Positions 53,906-63,862 are shown, counted from the first letter of the stretch. The stretch is DNA of 64,000 bases from Pacificoceanicola onchidii (GCF_004804335.1 NZ_SRXY01000005.1:124001-188000); one strand, 5' to 3'. The notes: generated by a model not told the origin, from the sequence alone. A program made the numbers and translations.

Positions 53906-54052
53906 GATGTTGTGTCCTGTGGGGTGTCTGGTGTTGATGGACATGCAGATACGTCTCATGACCGCTCGGAAATAGGCGTATTTGGAGCGATTACTTGCCT
54001 GATTGTCTCAACCTGCTTGTGGAGCGCGGTTTTCTGCGGCAAACTTGCGGCT

Positions 54053-54946
54053 ATGAGCAAAGATCAGATCAGAGCCTTCATCGCTCAGCGCGCGCAGTCC
54101 GAAGGGCTGACAGAGACCGGCATTCCCGGCGTGCGCCTGTTTCGCGCGACACAGGCGATCCCCTGCGTTCCGGCGGTTTATGAGCCCTGTGTCGTTGCGA
54201 TTGTCAGCGGCGCGAAGGAGGCCATTCTGGACGGGCAGCGCTTTGTCTACGACGACGCACAATACCTGTGCTGCCCGATGTCCATGCCGGTCAAGGCGGG
54301 CACGCCCACCGCGTCCGAGACGAACCCGCTCTACGGTGTCTTCATCTCGCTTGATCTGCGGGTCATGGCGGAGCTGGTGATGGAGATGGAGCGCGCCGCC
54401 GGGGCTTTGCCGGCTCAGGCAGGCGGGCTGCGGACAACGGGGATCCGGCTGGCATCCTGGGATGCGGGGTTCACCGATGCGTTGACGCGGGTGCTGGACC
54501 TGAGCGCAGACCCTGCGGGTGCCTCGGTTCTGGGCGCGGGGCGGGTGCGCGAGCTTTACTACGCGGTTCTCCAAGGGGAGGCGGGCCCGTTTGCCCGGCA
54601 GGCCTTCGGGCCGGGCAATGCCATCGCGCGCTCGATTGCCCATCTGTCGTCCCATCTGGACAGGGCTGTTTCGATTGACGACATGGCGCTGCGCTCCGGC
54701 ATGAGCCGCGCGGTGTTTCATCGCAAGTTCAAACAGGCGACGGGCCTGTCCCCGATCCAGTTCGTCAAATCCATGCGGCTGAACAATGCGGCGATGAAAA
54801 TCGCGGGCGGCGTTTCGGTGAACGAGGCGGCGCTGGAGGTGGGCTATGTCAGCCCGTCGCAGTTCAGCCGCGAGTTCAAACGCACCTACGGGGAGTCACC
54901 CCGGAAATGGGGCGAAGCGCAGCAAGGGCCGGTTGGGTTGACGTGA
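54053..54946 (+). CDS. AraC-family regulator (AraC_N type)
   Basis: The 297-residue protein has an N-terminal AraC_N/cupin-like effector domain (VVAIVSGAKEAILDGQRFVYDDAQYL) and a C-terminal double HTH (SIDDMALRSGMSRAVFHRKFKQATGLSPIQFVKSMRL and VSVNEAALEVGYVSPSQFSREFKRTYGESP). It is divergent from the SDR gene with a 147-bp gap. The ribosome site is weak; the start is set by domain homology. Confidence 0.88.
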   Translation: MSKDQIRAFIAQRAQSEGLTETGIPGVRLFRATQAIPCVPAVYEPCVVAIVSGAKEAILDGQRFVYDDAQYLCCPMSMPVKAGTPTASETNPLYGVFISLDLRVMAELVMEMERAAGALPAQAGGLRTTGIRLASWDAGFTDALTRVLDLSADPAGASVLGAGRVRELYYAVLQGEAGPFARQAFGPGNAIARSIAHLSSHLDRAVSIDDMALRSGMSRAVFHRKFKQATGLSPIQFVKSMRLNNAAMKIAGGVSVNEAALEVGYVSPSQFSREFKRTYGESPRKWGEAQQGPVGLT

Positions 54947-54969
54947 GCGGCCTGCGCCGTGTGTTGACG

Positions 54970-56184
54970 TCAGAGCAATTCGGTCTGGATTTGTGCGCCT
55001 TTCTCCAGCGTTTTGTGAACCGGGCATTTGTCGGCGATTTCCAGAAGCCGGGCGCGTTGCTCTTCGCTCAGCGGGCCTTCCAGCGTGATCCTGCGGGTGA
55101 AGCTGTCGATGCGGGTTTCGGTGCCGGTGCCTGCGTCCTGCGCGTGCAGCTTGTCGTGGGTCACATCGACGGAGACATGGCTGAGCGGCCAGCCTTTGCG
55201 GCGAGCGTACATGCGGATGGTCATCGACGTACAGGCCCCAAGTCCAGCGGCGAGAAATCCATAAGGAGACATGCCGCGATCCGTGCCGCCGTAGGCCTTG
55301 GGCTCATCCGCAAGCGCATGGTGGAACGGGCCGTTCTGGACGTCCTGCAGGAAGCCCTTGGGATCGGCCTCTGACACGCGCGTAACGCCCTCGGGCGCGC
55401 CAATCGGCGGAGCGGGCGGCGAGAGGTCAAGGTAGCGGGTGGCCCATGTGGCGATCACCTCGGCGGCGTATTCGGCATCGCCCGGATCGGTGATCAGGTG
55501 GTCGGCCTCGTCGAGCGTGACAAAGCTCTTCGGGTGTTTGGCAGCCTCGAAGATGCGAGCCGCGTTGGAGATGTCGACGATGGCGTCGCGCGGAGCGTGC
55601 ATGACCAGCAGGGCGGCCTTCAGCGGGCCGGTTTCCTGATTGGTTTCAACATCATCGAGGAAGGTTTTGCCGATGGTGACGGGACGCCCTCCCAAATTGA
55701 CCTCGGCCTGACCCTGCGTGCGGATGTCGTCCAGATGCTCGGAGAAGTGATGGGTGACATGACCTGCATCGGCGGGGGCGCCCAGGGTCGCCACGGCCTT
55801 GACCGACGGCAGGTTGCGCGCCGCGCGCAGCACCGCCAGCCCGCCAAGCGAATGGCCGATCAGCAGATCCGGTGCCATGCCGAGGCTGTCCAGATGCGCG
55901 GCGGCGGCTTCGAGATCAGCGGCATTGGAGCTTAGGCTGGTGTTGGCAAACTCGCCTTCGGAATGGCCCAATCCTGTGAAATCAAAGCGCAAAACCGCGA
56001 TGCCCATCGCCGATAGCCGGGCGGCAATCCGCCGGGCGGCGGGGATGTCCTTGCCGCAGGTGAAGCAATGGGCAAAAAGTGCGGTGGCCAGATGCGGCCC
56101 CGCCGGACGATCCAACCGCGCCGACAAAAGCGCGCCGGAATGGCCGGGAAAGGTGAGGCGGTCTGTGGTGCGATCAAGGGGCAT
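54970..56184 (-). CDS. Alpha/beta hydrolase–OsmC fusion protein
   Basis: This 404-residue fusion has an N-terminal alpha/beta hydrolase (1–~255) with nucleophile elbow LLIGHSLGG (Ser near 109) and acid/His loops (HAPRDAIVD, DEADHLI). The C-terminal OsmC domain (~265–404) has a catalytic Cys in GACTSMTIRMYA and a second in KCPVHKTL. OsmC proteins reduce organic hydroperoxides. The fusion is found in various proteobacteria, and the hydrolase substrate is unknown. The open frame runs further upstream, but 56184 matches the fold start. Confidence 0.9.
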   Translation of the reverse strand: MPLDRTTDRLTFPGHSGALLSARLDRPAGPHLATALFAHCFTCGKDIPAARRIAARLSAMGIAVLRFDFTGLGHSEGEFANTSLSSNAADLEAAAAHLDSLGMAPDLLIGHSLGGLAVLRAARNLPSVKAVATLGAPADAGHVTHHFSEHLDDIRTQGQAEVNLGGRPVTIGKTFLDDVETNQETGPLKAALLVMHAPRDAIVDISNAARIFEAAKHPKSFVTLDEADHLITDPGDAEYAAEVIATWATRYLDLSPPAPPIGAPEGVTRVSEADPKGFLQDVQNGPFHHALADEPKAYGGTDRGMSPYGFLAAGLGACTSMTIRMYARRKGWPLSHVSVDVTHDKLHAQDAGTGTETRIDSFTRRITLEGPLSEEQRARLLEIADKCPVHKTLEKGAQIQTELL

Positions 56185-56269
56185 GGCGTGACGTCCTGTT
56201 AACGGGCTTGGGATAAAAGTGACCCGCGGGGCGCCGCCGCACAAGGCGCGTCACGGCAAGGTGAGGGCA

Positions 56270-57139
56270 ATGCGCGTTTTCTTGAGAGTTGTTTCAGGCG
56301 GCTGTGTCTTGCTGCTGGCGGCGGGATTTGCCGGGGACTGGCACCCGGCGGGCGATTCCCTTGCGGTGTTTCGTGTGCCGTTGCTGATCGTGGCGGCGCT
56401 GGCGATTATCTGGAGCGACTGGCCGCGGCGGGCGCGCTGGTCTTTGGCTGTTCTGGCGATGGCTGGCCTTGTCGCACACTTGCCGCTGCCGCGCGGGCAG
56501 TCGGCAGAGCCGGGCGCGCTTATGGTGTTCCAGCAGAACATGCAGTGGAACCGGAGCGAGAGCGCAGACTGGCTGGCGATGATCGAGGCGGTGCGGCCTG
56601 ATGTGCTGCTTTTGCAGGAGATCTCCGAAGGAAATCGGGCGCTTCTGACCGCGCTTGCGCCGCTTTATCCGCACCAGCACCTGTGTCCAAATGGCTTTGT
56701 CGGCGAGGCGGTGCTGTCGCGTCTGCCGTTCACCGCAGAGCCGCCGGTCTGTTCGAAACGCGATGGTATCGCGGCGGCGCAGGTGGAGACGAGGCAGGGG
56801 CCGGTCTGGATGATCTCGCTTCACATCAGCTGGCCATGGCCCTACGGGCAGGCCCGTCATGTCACGCAGATTATCCCGGATTTGCAAAGGCTTGATGGAC
56901 CGGTTGTGCTTGGCGGGGATTTCAACGCGGTGGCTTGGTCCCACACGCTGGAACGCGTGGCGCGCGCCACGGGCACGGTACGGATCGGGCCGCTCAATCA
57001 CAGTTTCACGTTGCCCGGCGGCTTGCCGATCGGGATTGATCATCTTCTGGCCCCAACCGGCACGCGGGCGACCGTGCAGCAGACCGATATGCTGGGAGCA
57101 GATCACCGGGGACTGCTGGCAGCGCTCTCCTTGCCCTGA
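56270..57139 (+). CDS. Endonuclease/exonuclease/phosphatase-family protein, membrane anchored
   Basis: The 289-residue protein has two or three N-terminal hydrophobic segments (about 5–20, 35–47, 55–70), then an EEP fold with QQNMQWN (Asn), LLQEIS (catalytic Glu), ISLHISW, LGGDFNAVAWS (Asp/Asn) and a C-terminal DHRGLLA (His). The active site should face the periplasm. The substrate may be a phosphodiester or lipid phosphate; nucleic acid is not certain. Its 3' end overlaps the convergent DUF3445 gene by 37 bp. Confidence 0.85.
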   Translation: MRVFLRVVSGGCVLLLAAGFAGDWHPAGDSLAVFRVPLLIVAALAIIWSDWPRRARWSLAVLAMAGLVAHLPLPRGQSAEPGALMVFQQNMQWNRSESADWLAMIEAVRPDVLLLQEISEGNRALLTALAPLYPHQHLCPNGFVGEAVLSRLPFTAEPPVCSKRDGIAAAQVETRQGPVWMISLHISWPWPYGQARHVTQIIPDLQRLDGPVVLGGDFNAVAWSHTLERVARATGTVRIGPLNHSFTLPGGLPIGIDHLLAPTGTRATVQQTDMLGADHRGLLAALSLP

Positions 57140-57870
57140 AGCACGGCCGCGCGCGGCAGGACATAGGTGTGGATCGAAAAGACCACCGCGTTTGTTTCCG
57201 GCAGGCGCAGCAGGCATTGCCGTTCGCTGCGGAAATAGGGGGCCTCTTTGCGGGTGGTCAGCGGGCGGCGGTCGTCTTCGCTGCGGGGCTGAAACAGGCT
57301 TGGATCGTCGTACCACAGCGCGTTGAAGCGCCAGAGCGGGCGGCCGGGGCGGATGCCATCGAACAGGCGCTGCACCCGTTTGGCCAGCATCGGATCGTAG
57401 TCCTCCACCGGGGCATGGATGGCGAGCAGCGGTTTGCCCGCCTTTTCTGACAGCAACCAACTGGCCGGGAAACACAGGAGCGCGCCACACAGAACGTGCT
57501 CGTCGCCTTGTTTGACCAGCAGACAGATGTCTTCCTGAATGAGCGCGCTGATGCTTTCAAGCGGCGCGTCAGGATCGGGCGTGACGTGCCGTCCATCGGG
57601 GCAGATCACGGTGCCTCCGTCGCGGGAAAACCCGGTGGGCAGGGCGGTGAGGACTTCTGATAGACACTCCTGCGCGATGTGCAGATAGGCCGGATCCAGC
57701 CAGAGCACCTCTGAACGATGATCGCGCAGAAGCCGTTGCTTTTCAGCCATTTGCCCGGCGTAGGCATCGTCCGCGATGATCCAGCCTTCCGGCCCGATGG
57801 GCGCGATGCCGGGCAGAGGGCGCGGGGCGAAAGGATCAAAGGGCAGGCTGTGTTGAAGCGGTGCGGTCAT
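57103..57870 (-). CDS. DUF3445 protein (heme-dependent oxidative N-demethylase-like)
   Basis: This 255-residue protein matches DUF3445: PFDPFAPRPLPGIAPI at the N-terminus, IQEDICLLVKQGDEHVLCGALLCFPASW, and RSERQCLLRLPETNAVVFSIHTYVLP near the C-terminus. The family includes the alpha subunit of haem-dependent oxidative N-demethylase, which acts on methylamines, but partner subunits are not adjacent. The ATG at 57870 removes 12 unsupported residues. The 3' end overlaps the EEP gene by 37 bp on the other strand. Confidence 0.82.
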   Translation of the reverse strand: MTAPLQHSLPFDPFAPRPLPGIAPIGPEGWIIADDAYAGQMAEKQRLLRDHRSEVLWLDPAYLHIAQECLSEVLTALPTGFSRDGGTVICPDGRHVTPDPDAPLESISALIQEDICLLVKQGDEHVLCGALLCFPASWLLSEKAGKPLLAIHAPVEDYDPMLAKRVQRLFDGIRPGRPLWRFNALWYDDPSLFQPRSEDDRRPLTTRKEAPYFRSERQCLLRLPETNAVVFSIHTYVLPRAAVLQGKESAASSPR

Positions 57871-57913
57871 GCCCCGCACCGTGCCAATACGCGCGTCTGC
57901 ACGCAAGCGGGGA

Positions 57914-58771
57914 TCAGTGCAGGACGGAGCCGAGGATGTTGTGCAGCCGGTTGCTGTTGGCCAGCGCCAGGAAAAGCAGCGTCACCGAGAGCACCTGCGT
58001 GCTCAGGCGGAAGTCCATGCCTTTGAACAGGGCTACGATCCACAGGAAGGCCGCCGCCGGGAAATAGACCACGGCGAGGATGCCAGACATCAACCAGCCC
58101 GCCGCGTTCATTCGTTTTTCCTCGGGTTCCTGTTCTTCCATGCGGGCCTGCATCCGGGCCAACGGATTGCAGGAATCCTGTTCTTCGTCCGGCTCACTGA
58201 GCATGTCGCGCAGGTCCTGCGTGGCGATTTGCTCGTCGGAGCGATCATAGAGCCGGTCGATTGTGCTTGGCGCGTCGTCCTCCACGGGGTCTGTATCCAG
58301 CATGACGTCCTCGACGGCGTGACGGATCTCCGCGTCCTGCGTGTCTGCGTCTTTTGGCGCGCGGGCGCGCTGGGGGGAGACATAGCTGCGCAGGCGGATG
58401 AAATCCTCTGCGTCCAGCAAGGTATCCGGCGCGTACCATTCGATGGTGTCGGCGGGGGAGTGGTCAAGCGCGGCCAGAACCGCGTCAGAGAGCAGTTTGG
58501 AGGCAATCTCTTCCGAGGCAGGCGCGCCATCGCGGGTCAGCACATCAATCAGGATACGCGGGCCATAAGCGCCCTGCGGCTCGGCGCGCACCCGCAAACC
58601 ATAATGATTGCCCAGCACCGCCTGCCGTTTGGCGGAGCGTTTCGGCACGCCCACCGGGCGCGGATCGAGACGGGCCAGCACCTGCTGACAGGTATCGAGA
58701 TACGGAGCAACGGAAAGCCCCCGTTCATCGGGGAGGATCAAACCGGCATAGGGATATTCGTTAAGCGACAT
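57914..58771 (-). CDS. Hypothetical protein with two C-terminal TM helices
   Basis: This 285-residue protein is of no family I can name. The N-terminal half (1–130) is a soluble domain (GLSVAPYLDTCQQVLARLDPRPVGV ... PRILIDVLTRDGAPASEEIASKLLSDAVLAAL). The middle (about 135–215) is acidic and probably disordered. It ends in two membrane helices (AAGWLMSGILAVVYFPAAAFLWIVALF and LSTQVLSVTLLFLALANS). GAGG eight bases before ATG 58771 supports the start. It precedes the DUF3445 gene by 43 bp, so they may be co-transcribed. Confidence 0.72.
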   Translation of the reverse strand: MSLNEYPYAGLILPDERGLSVAPYLDTCQQVLARLDPRPVGVPKRSAKRQAVLGNHYGLRVRAEPQGAYGPRILIDVLTRDGAPASEEIASKLLSDAVLAALDHSPADTIEWYAPDTLLDAEDFIRLRSYVSPQRARAPKDADTQDAEIRHAVEDVMLDTDPVEDDAPSTIDRLYDRSDEQIATQDLRDMLSEPDEEQDSCNPLARMQARMEEQEPEEKRMNAAGWLMSGILAVVYFPAAAFLWIVALFKGMDFRLSTQVLSVTLLFLALANSNRLHNILGSVLH

Positions 58772-58927
58772 ACAAAAAACCTCGTCCAGGCGTTCGCAGG
58801 TAATGGAGACAAGAATGCTGCGGAAATCTGGAAAATTTGAGGCGAGGTTTCGGACAATTGTCGGCATTGTCGGGACAATCCCGCCGGTTTGCGTCCCAGT
58901 GGTTAATTCCCGTTAACAAAATGCAAC

Positions 58928-58954
58928 GATCCCGGGAGTGGGACTCCCGGGATC
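58928..58954 (-). terminator. Palindromic hairpin behind the lytic transglycosylase gene
   Basis: GATCCCGGGAGT and ACTCCCGGGATC form a 12-bp perfect stem with a 3-base loop, 38 bp beyond the stop codon. The T-run after it is weak (GTTGCATTTTG), so termination is likely but not assured. Confidence 0.6.
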
Positions 58955-58991
58955 GAATGTGTTGTTAAGGATTGACGCAGGGTGAGTCGCG

Positions 58992-59813
58992 TTATTGCCC
59001 GATGCGTTCGGCGGCGTAGGCGATGGCGCGCTGGTAGTTGCCGCTGTCGTTCCAGGCCGCAAGCACGCGGAAGTTGGCAGTGCCCTGACCAAAGGGCTGG
59101 CCCTTTTTCCAGCCATTGCGGCGCAGCATGTTGGCTGCAGAGGCCAGCGCGTCGGCGGCGTTGTAGGGATCGGCCCGGCCATCGCCGTTGCCGTCCACGC
59201 CAAAGCGCAGCCAGTTGCCCGCGAGGAACTGCATATGGCCGAGCTCACCGGAAGGGCCGCCCTTGGTTTTTGAGGAAATCACGCCGCGATCCACCAGTTG
59301 CAGAGCAGAAATCGCGTGCGGCTCAAAGCGCGGGTGGCGGCGGCAGTAGGAGGCGAGGGTGATGGCCCCGTCGACGATGGAGGTGCCCCCGGTGTAGCCA
59401 CCCCAGGAGGTCTCAAGCCCCCAGATCGTCACCAGAAGGCTGCCGGGCACGCCATACTTCTTCTCGATGGCGTTGAACAGCCCGGCGTTCTTTTTCAGAC
59501 GGGAATTGGCCATGTTGATGAAGCTTTGCGCCGAGCTGCCGGAGCGCTTGGCAAGGAACTTGGCCGGATCGCCATAAGACACGCCGCTCTGGCTGCTGGG
59601 GCGGGATTCGAACTTCCACGTGATCGAAGAGAGCTTTGCGCCGGAAAGCGCCTGCAGTCCGCGCTGGCCGATCCCGGCCTTTTGCGCCTGTTGGCCAAAG
59701 CCGGATTTGTATTGGCCCCAGGCGCCTTTTTGAGTGATGCAGTTGGCCGACCAGGCCGGTGCGGCGGCGGCGGTTAGTGCGGTCAGGCAAAGAGCAGAAA
59801 GAATGCGTCGCAT
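58992..59813 (-). CDS. Lytic murein transglycosylase (MltB/SLT_2 type)
   Basis: The 273-residue protein has a Sec signal peptide (ILSALCLTALTAAAAPAWSA). The catalytic Glu is in VTIWGLETSWG (near 133–142), and family segments include LASYCRRHPRFEPHAISAL and GHMQFLAGNWLRFGVDGNGDGRADPYNAADALASAANML. It cuts peptidoglycan to 1,6-anhydromuropeptides in the periplasm. It lacks the C-terminal wall-binding domain found in some relatives. Nothing links it to the GTA endolysin 40 kb away. Confidence 0.92.
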   Translation of the reverse strand: MRRILSALCLTALTAAAAPAWSANCITQKGAWGQYKSGFGQQAQKAGIGQRGLQALSGAKLSSITWKFESRPSSQSGVSYGDPAKFLAKRSGSSAQSFINMANSRLKKNAGLFNAIEKKYGVPGSLLVTIWGLETSWGGYTGGTSIVDGAITLASYCRRHPRFEPHAISALQLVDRGVISSKTKGGPSGELGHMQFLAGNWLRFGVDGNGDGRADPYNAADALASAANMLRRNGWKKGQPFGQGTANFRVLAAWNDSGNYQRAIAYAAERIGQ

Positions 59814-59904
59814 GGAAGTGTCCCCGGAAATCTGTTGGTCTTTCCGGGCAGGATAGGCGGCTCGGCCTTATCCTCCAAGTGGGAATTCCTGACTTGTCAT
59901 CCCC

Positions 59905-60099
59905 TTATCGCAGCATCGAAAGCGCCGCGAGGGAGGCCACGCCGATCGCCCCGCCAAGCGCAAAGACCCAGCGGCCGGGGTGGCCTTTGGACGGCTCTAC
60001 CGGTGCGCGCGGCAGCGGTGTGGGCGCGCGTTCCGGGGCGGCGGCCTCGGCTTCTGTCAGCCGGGAGACAACGTCTTCTATGGTCGGTTTTTGCTCCAT
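59905..60099 (-). CDS. Small tail-anchored hypothetical protein
   Basis: This 64-residue protein has an N-terminal acidic helix (TIEDVVSRLTEAEAAAPE), a Pro-rich linker, and one C-terminal TM helix (RWVFALGGAIGVASLAALSML) typical of a tail anchor. AGGGAG four bases before ATG 60099 makes translation credible. It lies between glnA and the transglycosylase gene on the same strand. Function unknown. Confidence 0.6.
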   Translation of the reverse strand: MEQKPTIEDVVSRLTEAEAAAPERAPTPLPRAPVEPSKGHPGRWVFALGGAIGVASLAALSMLR

Positions 60100-60192
60100 G
60101 CTCCCTGTCTTCCAGTCAATCCGGGCTACAGCGTGACCGGATTGGGGCAGGGGCGGTACTGGGAAAATCTGTGCTCAAAACGCCACAAGAAA

Positions 60193-60217
60193 AGGGGCGC
60201 CCGCAAAAGGCGCCCCT
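60193..60217 (-). terminator. glnA terminator
   Basis: AGGGGCGCC and GGCGCCCCT form a perfect 9-bp stem around a 7-base loop; on the minus strand it runs into TTTTC. It begins 26 bp past the glnA stop. Confidence 0.75.
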
Positions 60218-60242
60218 CTCGAAGTCTCGCAGATCGGATGGA

Positions 60243-61649
60243 TCAGCAGCTGTAGTACAGGCCGAACTCAACCGGGTGCGGGGTGGTTTCGTAAGCAACC
60301 ACTTCTTCCATCTTGAGCTCGATGTAGCCCTCGATCTGGTCTTTGGTGAACACATCACCGGCCAGCAGGAAGTCGTGATCGGCTTCAAGAGCGTCCAGAG
60401 CTTCACGCAGGGAGCCGCAGACGGTCGGGATGTCGGCCAGCTCTTCGGGCGGAAGATCGTAGAGGTTCTTGTCCATGGCTTCGCCCGGATCGATCTTGTT
60501 GGTGATGCCGTCGAGACCAGCCATCAGCAGCGCTGCGAAGCACAGGTAGGGGTTTGCCGCCGGATCGGGGAAACGCGCTTCGACGCGCTTTGCCTTCGGG
60601 GATTCGGTCCACGGAATACGCACGCAGCCGGAACGGTTGCTTGCGGAGTACGCACGCAGAACCGGCGCTTCGAAGCCCGGGATCAGACGCTTGTAGGAGT
60701 TGGTGGACGGGTTGGTGAAGGCGTTGAGCGTCTTCGCGTGCTTCAGGATGCCGCCGATGAAGTACAGCGCTTCCTGCGACAGGTCAGCATACTTGTCGCC
60801 AGCAAAGAGCGGCTTGCCGTCTTTCCAGATCGACATGTTCACGTGCATGCCCGAGCCGTTGTCGCCTGCGATCGGCTTCGGCATGAAGGTGGCGGAGCGG
60901 CCATAGGCCTGAGCCACGTTGTGCACGATGTACTTGTACTTCTGCAGGTGGTCCGCTTGCTCGGTGAGCGAGCCGAACACGAGGCCCAGCTCGTGCTGCG
61001 AGGTCGCCACTTCGTGGTGGTGCTTGTCGACCTTCATGCCGATGCGCTTCATGGTGGAGAGCATCTCGGACCGGATGTCCTGGCCGTCGTCCATCGGGTT
61101 GACCGGGAAGTAGCCGCCTTTGTAGGTCGGACGGTGGCCCAGGTTGCCCATTTCGAACTCGGCGTCGGTGTTCCACGCGGCGTGGTCGGCGTCGATCTCG
61201 TAGCCAACCTTGTTCGGAGCAACGGAGAACTTGACGTCGTCGAAGAGGAAGAATTCCGCTTCCGGGCCGAAGTAGGAGATGTCACCAATGCCCGAGGACT
61301 TGAGGTAGGCTTCGGCCTTCTCGGCGGTACCGCGCGGGTCGCGGTTGTAGGCTTCGCCCGTGTCCGGCTCAACGATGGAGCAGTGCACGCAGACAGTCTT
61401 TTCCGCGTAGAAGGGATCGATGTAGGCGCTGGCGCAATCCGGCATCAGCTTCATGTCGGACGATTCAATCGACTTCCAGCCTGCAATCGACGAGCCGTCG
61501 AACATGAAGCCCTCTTCGAGGAAGTCCTCGTCAACTTCGTCCACGATCACGGTCACGTGCTGCAGCTTGCCGCGCGGATCGGTGAAACGGATGTCAACGT
61601 ACTGTACGTCTTCGTCCTTGATCATTTTGAGCAGGTCTTTTGCGCTCAT
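60243..61649 (-). CDS. glnA: Glutamine synthetase, type I
   Basis: The 468-residue enzyme assimilates ammonium. Motifs are [10 protein letters not shown] (near 49–58), [11 protein letters not shown] (metal-binding Glu), the ATP-binding region ending [19 protein letters not shown] and the adenylylation site NLYDLPPEE with Tyr near 397, so activity should be controlled by GlnE. It follows glnB by 92 bp in the classic glnBA order. Confidence 0.98.
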   Translation of the reverse strand: MSAKDLLKMIKDEDVQYVDIRFTDPRGKLQHVTVIVDEVDEDFLEEGFMFDGSSIAGWKSIESSDMKLMPDCASAYIDPFYAEKTVCVHCSIVEPDTGEAYNRDPRGTAEKAEAYLKSSGIGDISYFGPEAEFFLFDDVKFSVAPNKVGYEIDADHAAWNTDAEFEMGNLGHRPTYKGGYFPVNPMDDGQDIRSEMLSTMKRIGMKVDKHHHEVATSQHELGLVFGSLTEQADHLQKYKYIVHNVAQAYGRSATFMPKPIAGDNGSGMHVNMSIWKDGKPLFAGDKYADLSQEALYFIGGILKHAKTLNAFTNPSTNSYKRLIPGFEAPVLRAYSASNRSGCVRIPWTESPKAKRVEARFPDPAANPYLCFAALLMAGLDGITNKIDPGEAMDKNLYDLPPEELADIPTVCGSLREALDALEADHDFLLAGDVFTKDQIEGYIELKMEEVVAYETTPHPVEFGLYYSC

Positions 61650-61741
61650 GGTGTCATTCCCCTGACTGGTTATGATTGGGTTCGTGTGCATGGTCGCGGG
61701 TTGCCCCGCGCCTCATCTGGTCTGGCAAATCGGCCCGCGCC

Positions 61742-62232
<491 letters not shown>

Positions 62233-62254
62233 TTGAATCGCTGAGGTTTGGAAC

Positions 62255-63862
62255 ATGACAGAATTGCTCACCGCGGCCCAGATGCGGGCGATTGAACAGG
62301 CGGCGATCCAAAGCGGCTTCGTGACCGGGCTGGAACTGATGGAACGCGCGGGGCAGGGCGTGGTCGAAGCGGTGTTCGAAGAGTGGCCCGAGCTGGCGGA
62401 GGGCACGCGCCGCGCCGTGGTGCTCTGCGGTCCGGGCAACAACGGCGGCGACGGCTTTGTCGTGGCACGATTGCTCAAGGAGCGGGGCTGGACGGTTGAG
62501 GTTTTCCTCTATGGCGAGGCGGATCGGCTGCCGCCGGATGCTAAGGTGAATTATGAGCGGTGGGGGGCTTTGGGGGCGGTGCGCGCGCCTGGGTCTGATG
62601 GTGTGCCTTCGGTAGGTTGCACATCCGATTTAACAGTCGATGCGATTTTTGGCACGGGATTGACGCGCCCTGTGTCTTTCGGAGAAGACTACGCAGGCAT
62701 GGCACTGGAAGAAGACCAAGCCATGCGTGAAAGCACATACCGCGTCGCCATAGATATCCCGAGTGGGGTCTGTGCGGATAGCGGCCGAACACTTGGGTCG
62801 CCATTTCTTGCTAATCTGACTGTAACATTTCATGCCAAGAAACGGGGGCATGTGTTGGGGTATGGGCCGGGTTTGTGTGGCCGGCTCAGGGTCGCCGATA
62901 TTGGCATTGAGCCCGAGTATCAAAACGCTGCTTTTGCACAGCCTGAGCTGGAAAGGGTGACCGACGGATTTCAGACTTGGAAGAGCGTCTATGGCGCGGA
63001 GAACCTCCAAAAACCCTCTGCCGAAGCGCGCTTTCAGCAAACCCACAAATACACCCACGGCCACGCCCTCATCCTCTCCGGCGGGTTTGGCCGCACCGGC
63101 GCGGCCCGTCTCGCGGCGCGCGGGGCGTTGCGGATTGGGGCGGGGCTTGTGAGCCTTGGCGTGCCGGGATCGGCGCAGATGGAGGTGGCGGCGCAGATCA
63201 CCGCCCTGATGATGATGCGCGTCGACGATGCGGCAGGCTTGGCAGAGGTTTTGGGTGACAAGCGGCTCAACGCGCTGTGTCTCGGGCCGGGCCTGGGTCT
63301 GGAACGGGCTCGGGAGCTGGTGCCGGTTGCGCTGGGGGCAGGCGGGGTGGAACCCCGCCCTACGGTCTTGGACGCAGATGCTCTGAGCGCTTTCGCGGAC
63401 TCGCCCGAAGCGTTGTTCTCAAACCTCCACGAATCCTGCGTGATTACCCCGCATATGGGTGAGTTCGCGCGGCTTTTTCCCGATATCGTGCAGAAATTGA
63501 CCCACACGCCGACCAAAGGCCCGGCTTTTTCCAAGGTTGACGCCGCGCGCGAGGCGGCCAAACGCGCTGGCTGCGTCGTGCTGCTCAAAGGTTCCGACAC
63601 GGTCATCGCCGCACCGGGCGGTCGCGCCTCGATCAATGCCGCCGTCTATGAGCGCGCCGCGCCTTGGCTTGCCACAGCGGGGTCCGGCGACGTTCTGGCC
63701 GGGTTCATCACCGGTCTGCTTGCGCGGGGTTTTGACCCCATGCAGGCCGCGGAAACCGCCGCATGGTTGCACGTCGAATGTGCGCGCAGTTTCGGGCCGG
63801 GTTTGATCGCGGAAGATCTTCCTGAAGAACTCCCGAAGGTGTTTCAGGCCAACGGTCTGTAG
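62255..63862 (+). CDS. nnrE: Bifunctional NAD(P)H-hydrate epimerase / ADP-dependent dehydratase
   Basis: The 535-residue repair enzyme has an N-terminal epimerase (YjeF_N) with LCGPGNNGGDGFVVARLL (51–68) and IFGTGLTRPV. The C-terminal dehydratase (~265–530) has ILSGGFGRTGAARLAARGAL, VITPHMGEF, VLLKGSDTVIA and ATAGSGDVLAGFITGLLARG. It repairs damaged NAD(P)H hydrates. The region 62560–63010 is visibly less GC-rich than the rest. A short GC palindrome is translated near residue 365 (AGGVEPRPT), and a second copy supplies the stop codon. Confidence 0.94.
   Translation: MTELLTAAQMRAIEQAAIQSGFVTGLELMERAGQGVVEAVFEEWPELAEGTRRAVVLCGPGNNGGDGFVVARLLKERGWTVEVFLYGEADRLPPDAKVNYERWGALGAVRAPGSDGVPSVGCTSDLTVDAIFGTGLTRPVSFGEDYAGMALEEDQAMRESTYRVAIDIPSGVCADSGRTLGSPFLANLTVTFHAKKRGHVLGYGPGLCGRLRVADIGIEPEYQNAAFAQPELERVTDGFQTWKSVYGAENLQKPSAEARFQQTHKYTHGHALILSGGFGRTGAARLAARGALRIGAGLVSLGVPGSAQMEVAAQITALMMMRVDDAAGLAEVLGDKRLNALCLGPGLGLERARELVPVALGAGGVEPRPTVLDADALSAFADSPEALFSNLHESCVITPHMGEFARLFPDIVQKLTHTPTKGPAFSKVDAAREAAKRAGCVVLLKGSDTVIAAPGGRASINAAVYERAAPWLATAGSGDVLAGFITGLLARGFDPMQAAETAAWLHVECARSFGPGLIAEDLPEELPKVFQANGL
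63341..63365 (+). repeat. Short GC palindrome, copy 4, in frame inside nnrE
   Basis: GGCGGGGT, GGA, ACCCCGCC then CTACGG. Arms are changed relative to copy 1 but still fully pair, and the CTAC tail is kept. It is translated as GGVEPRPT in what should be a surface loop of the dehydratase domain. Confidence 0.55.
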
